Both the position numbers and the translations under genes were made by a program. 64,000 bases of DNA from Aeromonas jandaei. GTDB lineage: Bacteria; Pseudomonadota; Gammaproteobacteria; Enterobacterales; Aeromonadaceae. Positions 63,215-64,000 of the stretch are shown here, one piece after another (position 1 is the stretch's first letter; every line of letters begins with the position of its first letter). The notes under the pieces were generated by a model. The model had not been told where the DNA came from, did not search any database, and saw only the letters and a program-made list of their open reading frames with translations. The stretch is taken from assembly GCF_037890695.1 (NCBI RefSeq), contig NZ_CP149571.1, positions 258,501 through 322,500 of the forward strand, given 5' to 3'.

Positions 63215-64000
<786 letters not shown>

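Overview
The window looks like a chromosomal segment of Aeromonas (Gammaproteobacteria). The evidence is the GC-rich coding style, the complete menF-D-H-B-C-E cluster, close relatives of Vibrio/Aeromonas proteins (DbpA, TmcA, HlyU, TmaR, DUF3624, CheV, an HD-GYP protein with DUF3391), an M9 collagenase and a 23S-5S-tRNA-Asp rRNA operon tail. I cannot fix the species from sequence alone.

Layout. 0-10 kb: tail of a J-domain protein, zntB-mscS operon, small redox/membrane genes, nupC, dbpA, a YkgJ cysteine-cluster protein and a PepSY membrane reductase-like protein. 10-18 kb: menaquinone synthesis, with menA divergent from the tightly overlapped menF-D-H-B-C-E operon. 18-27 kb: an AT-rich accessory island with a ToxR-like membrane regulator, a six-gene chaperone-usher pilus operon on the minus strand, and a 1.2-kb control region. 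That region holds a perfect FNR-type box, an array of 35 identical 8-bp repeats and a c-di-GMP-I riboswitch reading rightward into a miniature pilin-like gene. 27-32 kb: secreted M9 collagenase, SanA-like protein, CheV. 32-42 kb: SDR, hlyU-tmcA, bfd, bfr, mgsA, YqhD-type dehydrogenase, C69 dipeptidase, YdfG. 42-49 kb: GNAT-DUF3624 divergent from an RLAN/RimK ATP-grasp enzyme, MgtC-like protein, lipoprotein amylase, TonB-dependent copper receptor. 49-62 kb: LtaS-like sulfatase, Lrp regulator, phosphatase, metA, HD-GYP, CinA-like, FapA, YidA, an atypical class A PBP and tmaR. 62.7-64 kb: end of an rRNA operon on the minus strand.

Two themes stand out. First, the pilus island has layered control: a membrane regulator, a likely oxygen-responsive box, a length-variable repeat and a c-di-GMP riboswitch whose downstream hairpin hides the ribosome binding site of a pilin-like gene. 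Second, four genes (nupC, menD, menE, collagenase) each carry one single-base indel, and correcting it restores a normal full-length protein. So many isolated one-base lesions, three of them in genes expected to be needed, suggest sequencing or assembly error, though real mutation is not excluded.
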